Below, piece after piece: positions 7,517 to 11,084 of a stretch of DNA of 11,084 nt. The DNA lies in NCBI GenBank assembly GCA_031290535.1, contig JAITNI010000151.1:1-11084 (forward strand), in the 5' to 3' direction. Source of the stretch: Zoogloeaceae bacterium. GTDB lineage: Bacteria > Pseudomonadota > Gammaproteobacteria > Burkholderiales > Rhodocyclaceae. The notes under the pieces were generated by a model. The model worked only from the letters and a program-made list of their open reading frames with translations. It did no database searches and had not been told where the DNA came from. The translations under genes and the position numbers were made by a program. How positions within the stretch are numbered: the stretch's first letter is position 1; each line of letters begins with the position of its first letter.

Positions 7517-8916
7517 GCCTTTGTCCCCCGCTGCAATTTTCGGACTGCCGCGACAAAGACTTTGGCGCGCTGGGCATAGTCGTGGAACATGTCCCAACTG
7601 GCGCAGGCCGGGGAAAGCAGCACGCAATCGCCGGGGCGGGCTTGTGCGGCCAGCCAGTTCACGGCGCGGGGCAAATCGGCGAAGGATTCGGTCGGCAGGC
7701 CGCAGCCGTCGATGGCCTGGGCGATGGCGTCCTGATCCTTGCCGATCAACGCCACGGCGCGACCATGTTTTTTGAGCGCGGCTTGCAGGGGCACAAAATT
7801 CTGTCCCTTGCCGTCGCCGCCCAGAACGACAGCCACCGGCTTGCCCATGCCCGCAATGGCAGCCAGCGTCGCGCCGACGTTCGTCCCCTTGGAATCATCC
7901 ACGTACAGCACGCCGCCGATTTCGGCCACCGTTTCGACGCGATGCGGCAGGCCGCGAAAGGTTTTCAGCGCGGGCAACAGCGCCTTCGGATCCGCGCCCA
8001 TCGCCTGACAAAGCGCCAGCGCCGCCATGATATTGGCGGCATTGTGCAGGCCCTGCAACGGCAATTCATCCAGGCCGATCAGGCGTTCCTTGCCTTGCCA
8101 GAGCGCGTTTTTGGCGAGGCCGTAATGTCCGGCGCGTGGCGGCGCGTCAAGGCCGAAGGTCACCATATGATCGCCGCAACCGCCCATCGCCAGACTCCAG
8201 TCACAATCCCGGTTGACCACGCGAATGGGGTCAGGACGCCCCTGGAAGATCCGCGCCTTCGCCTCGGCGTAAGCGGCCATGCCACCCGGATAGCGGTCAA
8301 GATGGTCTTCGCTGACATTCAGGACGACGGCGGCGCGCGCCGGAAGGGCGTGGGTGGTTTCCAGCTGAAAGCTGGAAAGCTCCAGCACCCATATTGAAGG
8401 GATGCCGATTTTGCCCTGCCCATAGGCGTCCAGCGCCGCCATCAGCGCATCGAGCAGCGAAGGTGAAATGTTGCCGCAGGCCACGGCGTAATCGGAAAAG
8501 GTGGATTCAGGGCCGTTCAGCAGATGCGCGACCAGCGCCGTGGTGGTGGTCTTGCCGTTGCTGCCGGTCACCGCCACCATTTGCGCCCAGGGAACATATT
8601 TTTCCAGCGCGTCGACGAACAAATCCACTTCGGACAGCACAGGAATTTTTTTCGCCACCGCCGCGATTTCCGGCGTGGCGAGCGGCACGCCGGGGGAAAG
8701 CGCGATGGCCTCCACGTTGTCAAAAATTTCCGCCTGGAATGGCCCGGCAATGACGGGCACTTCCGGCGCAAAGGCGGCCAGCGCGGCGCGGTTGGGCGGA
8801 TTTTCCCGACTGTCGGCCACGCGCACGAGCGCGCCTTGACGAATGAGCCATTTGGCCATTGCCAACCCCGACTCGCCGAGTCCGATGACCAGAAACCGTT
8901 TGTCCGTAATGTCCAT
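7513..8916 (-). CDS. murD: UDP-N-acetylmuramoyl-L-alanine--D-glutamate ligase
   Basis: Cytoplasmic Mur ligase, 467 residues, that adds D-glutamate to UDP-MurNAc-L-Ala. Motifs: N-terminal GLGESGLAMAKWL (12-24), LSPGVP (73-78), P-loop GSNGKTTTT (118-126), ELSSFQLE (179-186), NVSEDHLDRY (200-209), HNAAN (291-295), LPHR (323-326), DDSKGTN (340-346) with the lysine that contacts substrate, GGDGKGQ (366-372) and LSPACASWDMF (434-444). It is slightly longer than the E. coli enzyme (about 438), the extra length being spread through loops such as 160-173 and 242-268; no domain is missing. The ATG at 8916 lies 15 bp after the mraY stop, with a modest GGGA ribosome site at 5 nt. It overlaps ftsW by 4 nt. 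Confidence 0.98.
   Translation of the reverse strand: MDITDKRFLVIGLGESGLAMAKWLIRQGALVRVADSRENPPNRAALAAFAPEVPVIAGPFQAEIFDNVEAIALSPGVPLATPEIAAVAKKIPVLSEVDLFVDALEKYVPWAQMVAVTGSNGKTTTTALVAHLLNGPESTFSDYAVACGNISPSLLDALMAALDAYGQGKIGIPSIWVLELSSFQLETTHALPARAAVVLNVSEDHLDRYPGGMAAYAEAKARIFQGRPDPIRVVNRDCDWSLAMGGCGDHMVTFGLDAPPRAGHYGLAKNALWQGKERLIGLDELPLQGLHNAANIMAALALCQAMGADPKALLPALKTFRGLPHRVETVAEIGGVLYVDDSKGTNVGATLAAIAGMGKPVAVVLGGDGKGQNFVPLQAALKKHGRAVALIGKDQDAIAQAIDGCGLPTESFADLPRAVNWLAAQARPGDCVLLSPACASWDMFHDYAQRAKVFVAAVRKLQRGTKA
7524..7529 (-). promoter_or_regulatory. Shine-Dalgarno of ftsW inside murD
   Basis: GGGGGA on the minus strand, 7 nt before the ATG at 7516 and within the last codons of murD. 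It supports the 387-residue start over the in-frame longer form that begins at 7627. Confidence 0.6.
8358..8378 (-). repeat. Perfect 9-bp inverted repeat inside murD
   Basis: TTTCCAGCT (8358-8366) and AGCTGGAAA (8370-8378) are exact reverse complements separated by three bases, so the murD mRNA can form a 9-bp hairpin with a triloop. It is made by the codons of the conserved L-S-S-F-Q-L-E segment (about residues 180-186). The simplest reading is a by-product of the protein motif. No U-tract follows, so it is not a terminator. Confidence 0.6.
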
Positions 8917-8931
8917 ATCGTTCCCGTCCCG

Positions 8932-10047
8932 TTAGCGTATCTTCAGGCTGGAAAGGCCGAACAGCACCAGCATGATGGTGATAATCCAGAAGCGCACCAC
9001 CACATGCGTCTCTTTCCAGCCGCCCTGCTCAAAGTGGTGATGCAGCGGGGCCATGCGGAGAATGCGCCGTCCCTCGCCGAATTTTTTCTTGGTGTACTTG
9101 AACCAGCAGACTTGCAGCATCACGGAAAGGGTTTCCGCCACAAACAGCCCGCCCATGATGAAGAGCACGATTTCCTGCCGCACGATGACGGCGACGCAGC
9201 CCAGCGCCGCGCCGAGCGACAGCGCCCCGACATCGCCCATGAACACTTCCGCCGGATAGGCGTTGAACCAGAGAAAGCCAAGCCCCGCCCCGGCAATCGC
9301 GCCCAGCACAATGCACAGCTCGCCCGCACCGGGGATGTAGGGCAGGCGCAGATATTCGGCATAGCCCACATTGCCCGCCACGTAGGCAAAAATCACAAAC
9401 GCGGCGGCAACCATCACGGTGGGCATGATGGCAAGGCCGTCCAGCCCATCGGTCAGATTGACGGCATTCGAGGTGCCGACAATCACCAGATAGGTGAGAA
9501 GCACAAAGCCCCAGATGCCCAGGGGATAGACGATGCTCTTGAAAAAGGGCACGATCAGTTCCGTCTGCGCGGCGGTTTGCGCGGGCGTGTCGGTGGAAAA
9601 GGCGATAAAGAGCGCCGCCCCCAGACCCAGTACCGATTGCCAGAAAAACTTCCAGCGACTCGCCAGCCCATTGGGGTCGCGGTAGACCACTTTTTTCCAG
9701 TCGTCATACCAGCCGATGATGCCAAAGCCCAGCGTCACAATGAGCACCGTCCACACGTAGCGATTGCCCAGATTGCCCCATAGCAGGGTGGTCAGCGCAA
9801 TGGCGATCAGAATCAGCACCCCGCCCATCGTCGGCGTACCGGATTTGGTGAGGTGCGTTTGCGGGCCGTCCATCCGCACGGCCTGACCAATCTTTTTGGC
9901 CGCCAGCCAGCGAATCACCCTTGGCCCCAGCGCAAGCGAGAAAAAAAGCGACGTCATCGCCGCCAGCACCGTCCGCAGGGTGAGGTAATTGAAAACATTG
10001 AAGGCCCGCACCTCCTGCGCCAGCCATTGCGTCAGCCAGAGCAACAT
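8932..10047 (-). CDS. mraY: Phospho-N-acetylmuramoyl-pentapeptide-transferase MraY
   Basis: Polytopic inner-membrane enzyme, 371 residues, that moves phospho-MurNAc-pentapeptide from UDP to undecaprenyl phosphate, forming lipid I. Motifs: [17 protein letters not shown] (60-76), the aspartate pair in GWYDDWKK (112-119; D115 and D116), [10 protein letters not shown] (197-206), [11 protein letters not shown] (269-279) with D272, and the HHHFE loop (336-340). About ten transmembrane segments are visible, matching the family fold; E. coli MraY has 360 residues. The N-terminus ([17 protein letters not shown]) closely resembles betaproteobacterial MraY. The ATG at 10047 shares its A with the murF stop (TGATG) and has an AAGGAG ribosome site at 7 nt. 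The TAA stop is followed 15 bp later by murD. Confidence 0.98.
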   Translation of the reverse strand: MLLWLTQWLAQEVRAFNVFNYLTLRTVLAAMTSLFFSLALGPRVIRWLAAKKIGQAVRMDGPQTHLTKSGTPTMGGVLILIAIALTTLLWGNLGNRYVWTVLIVTLGFGIIGWYDDWKKVVYRDPNGLASRWKFFWQSVLGLGAALFIAFSTDTPAQTAAQTELIVPFFKSIVYPLGIWGFVLLTYLVIVGTSNAVNLTDGLDGLAIMPTVMVAAAFVIFAYVAGNVGYAEYLRLPYIPGAGELCIVLGAIAGAGLGFLWFNAYPAEVFMGDVGALSLGAALGCVAVIVRQEIVLFIMGGLFVAETLSVMLQVCWFKYTKKKFGEGRRILRMAPLHHHFEQGGWKETHVVVRFWIITIMLVLFGLSSLKIR

Positions 10048-11084
10048 CAGGGTTCTCCTTCCTGTGAGGGTGAAACCAGCGCCTGAACGATGCGCTCCAT
10101 TTTCATGAAGCGCGAGCCTTTGATGAGCAGCGTATCGCCGGGATGGAGCGCTTCGCCTTGCAGCGCCTTGAGGAGATCCTCCGGCGTGGAAAAACTGCTG
10201 CCGCCCGCGCCAAAATTGCGCGCCGCCTGTTGGCTGGCGTCCCCCAGCGCATAGAGCGCGTCAATGCCCATGCTTTTGGCGTAGCCGCCGATTTCGTCGT
10301 GATATTGCAGGCTACCCGCGCCAATTTCGCCCATGTCGCCCAGCACCAGAATCTTGCGTCCGACGGTGGCGGCCAGCACGGCAATGCCCGCCCGCACGGA
10401 ATCCGGGTTGGCGTTGTAGGTGTCATCGAGAATATCCGCGCCATTGGAGCCGGACAGGCGTTGCAGGCGTCCCTTGACGCCCCTGAAATTTTCCAGACCG
10501 GCGGCGATGGTTTGCAGCGGCAGCCCAAGCGCGAAGGCGGCGGCGGCGGCGGCCAGCGCGTTCATGACGTTGTGCCGCCCCGGCGCAGACAGCGCGATGT
10601 CCGCCTGACCCTGCGGCGTGTGGAGCGTCAGGCGCGTTTCCAGTCCGTGCAGTTGCGCGACGCCAAAAATATCGCTCGCCGCCGTCAGGCCAAAACCGAT
10701 CACCCGGCGTCCGGCATTTTGAGCGCGCCAGAGACCGGCGTAGGCGTCCTCGTCATTGACGAGGGCAACGCCGTCGGCTTGCAGCCCTGCGTAAATACTG
10801 CCTTTTTCCCGCGCCACCGCTTCCAGATCGCCCATGCCTTCCAGATGGGCGCGTTGCGCGTTGGTGACCAGCGCCACCGTGGGCGCGGCAAGGCGGGTCA
10901 GCGCGGCAATCTCGCCGGGATGATTCATGCCCAGTTCCACCACCGCCGCCCGGTGTTTTGCGGCGAGCTTCAACAAGGTGAGCGGCAGGCCGATGTCGTT
11001 GTTGAAATTGCCTTGCGGCGCAAGGATGACGGCATTGTCCGCTGTGTCGTGATAGGCCGTTCGCAAAATGGCGGCGATCATTTC
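10047..11084 (-). CDS. murF: UDP-MurNAc-tripeptide--D-alanyl-D-alanine ligase (5' end outside the window)
   Basis: Cytoplasmic Mur ligase that adds the D-Ala-D-Ala dipeptide made by Ddl, completing the UDP-MurNAc-pentapeptide that MraY uses. The last 346 codons including the stop are visible; the frame is open to the window edge at 11084, where the sequence reads E-M-I-A-A-I, the continuation expected just after the P-loop GKTT. The true start and the N-terminal domain with the P-loop (roughly 110 residues) are therefore outside. Visible motifs, counted from the first visible residue: [13 protein letters not shown] (about 26-38), [12 protein letters not shown] (about 48-59), AHLEGMG (about 80-86), GRHNVMNAL (about 169-177), [10 protein letters not shown] (about 217-226), [11 protein letters not shown] (about 245-255) and [14 protein letters not shown] near the C-terminus. 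The ATG at 11081 is an internal methionine, not the start. Its stop overlaps mraY by one base. Confidence 0.97.
   Translation of the reverse strand, partial: EMIAAILRTAYHDTADNAVILAPQGNFNNDIGLPLTLLKLAAKHRAAVVELGMNHPGEIAALTRLAAPTVALVTNAQRAHLEGMGDLEAVAREKGSIYAGLQADGVALVNDEDAYAGLWRAQNAGRRVIGFGLTAASDIFGVAQLHGLETRLTLHTPQGQADIALSAPGRHNVMNALAAAAAAFALGLPLQTIAAGLENFRGVKGRLQRLSGSNGADILDDTYNANPDSVRAGIAVLAATVGRKILVLGDMGEIGAGSLQYHDEIGGYAKSMGIDALYALGDASQQAARNFGAGGSSFSTPEDLLKALQGEALHPGDTLLIKGSRFMKMERIVQALVSPSQEGEP
10055..10060 (-). promoter_or_regulatory. Shine-Dalgarno of mraY inside murF
   Basis: AAGGAG on the minus strand, 7 nt before the mraY ATG at 10047. It lies in the codons for the last murF residues (E-G-E-P). 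With the TGATG stop-start overlap it gives mraY both an independent site and the chance of re-initiation. Confidence 0.75.
10536..10553 (-). repeat. (GCC)6 trinucleotide run in murF
   Basis: Six perfect GCC triplets in the reading frame encode six consecutive alanines just after the conserved GRHNVMNAL motif of MurF. Slippage here would change the alanine count without shifting the frame. Alanine-rich helices at this place are normal for the family. Confidence 0.7.

Noticed and set aside
8524..9783. Plus-strand open frame of 419 codons antisense to murD and mraY
   Set aside because: Extremely His/Gln/Arg-rich product, as expected from reading membrane-protein codons backwards; no start signals and no homology visible.
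1..11084. Search for a novel system, mobile element, phage or defence genes, CRISPR or RNA genes
   Set aside because: Every part of the window is accounted for by ten standard dcw genes on one strand with gaps of at most 45 bp; no insertion, repeat array, tRNA-like or foreign-composition segment was seen.

Overview
The window is a single uninterrupted stretch of the dcw (division and cell wall) gene cluster, with every gene on the minus strand. Read in the direction of transcription, from the high-coordinate end to the low, the order is murF (5' end cut off) - mraY - murD - ftsW - murG - murC - ddlB - ftsQ - ftsA - ftsZ (3' end cut off). This is the classical proteobacterial order. The protein sequences look betaproteobacterial: MraY has a [11 protein letters not shown]-terminus, and FtsZ has MVFITAGMGGGTGTG and the segment ASRAALKMKEVNEVM. 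Base composition is high GC. I would not name a genus; Rhodocyclales or Nitrosomonadales-type Betaproteobacteria are plausible but this is inference.

Layout: 10047-11084 murF (345 C-terminal residues), 8932-10047 mraY, 7513-8916 murD, 6353-7516 ftsW, 5268-6356 murG, 3871-5271 murC (GTG start), 2945-3874 ddlB, 2168-2932 ftsQ, 937-2166 ftsA, 1-891 ftsZ (297 N-terminal residues). Packing is extreme. murD/ftsW, ftsW/murG, murG/murC and murC/ddlB each overlap by 4 nt (ATGA or GTGA). murF/mraY share one base (TGATG), and ftsQ/ftsA are separated by one base. The only non-coding gaps are 15 bp (mraY-murD), 12 bp (ddlB-ftsQ) and 45 bp (ftsA-ftsZ), so no stretch over 300 bases lacks a gene.

The genes act together. 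MurC, MurD, MurF and Ddl build the UDP-MurNAc-pentapeptide in the cytoplasm. MraY loads it onto undecaprenyl phosphate (lipid I) and MurG adds GlcNAc (lipid II). FtsW polymerises lipid II at the septum. FtsQ, FtsA and FtsZ form and anchor the division machinery. All family motifs I looked for are present, and no gene shows a frameshift or internal stop.

I found no RNA genes, mobile elements, CRISPR arrays, attachment sites or terminators. I found no sign of a previously undescribed system: this is a conserved housekeeping region. The points worth a second look are a candidate ftsZ promoter at the 3' end of ftsA, the GTG start of murC, the chain of coupled starts, an alternative-frame ORF that exactly fills the ftsQ interval, and a perfect hairpin in murD.
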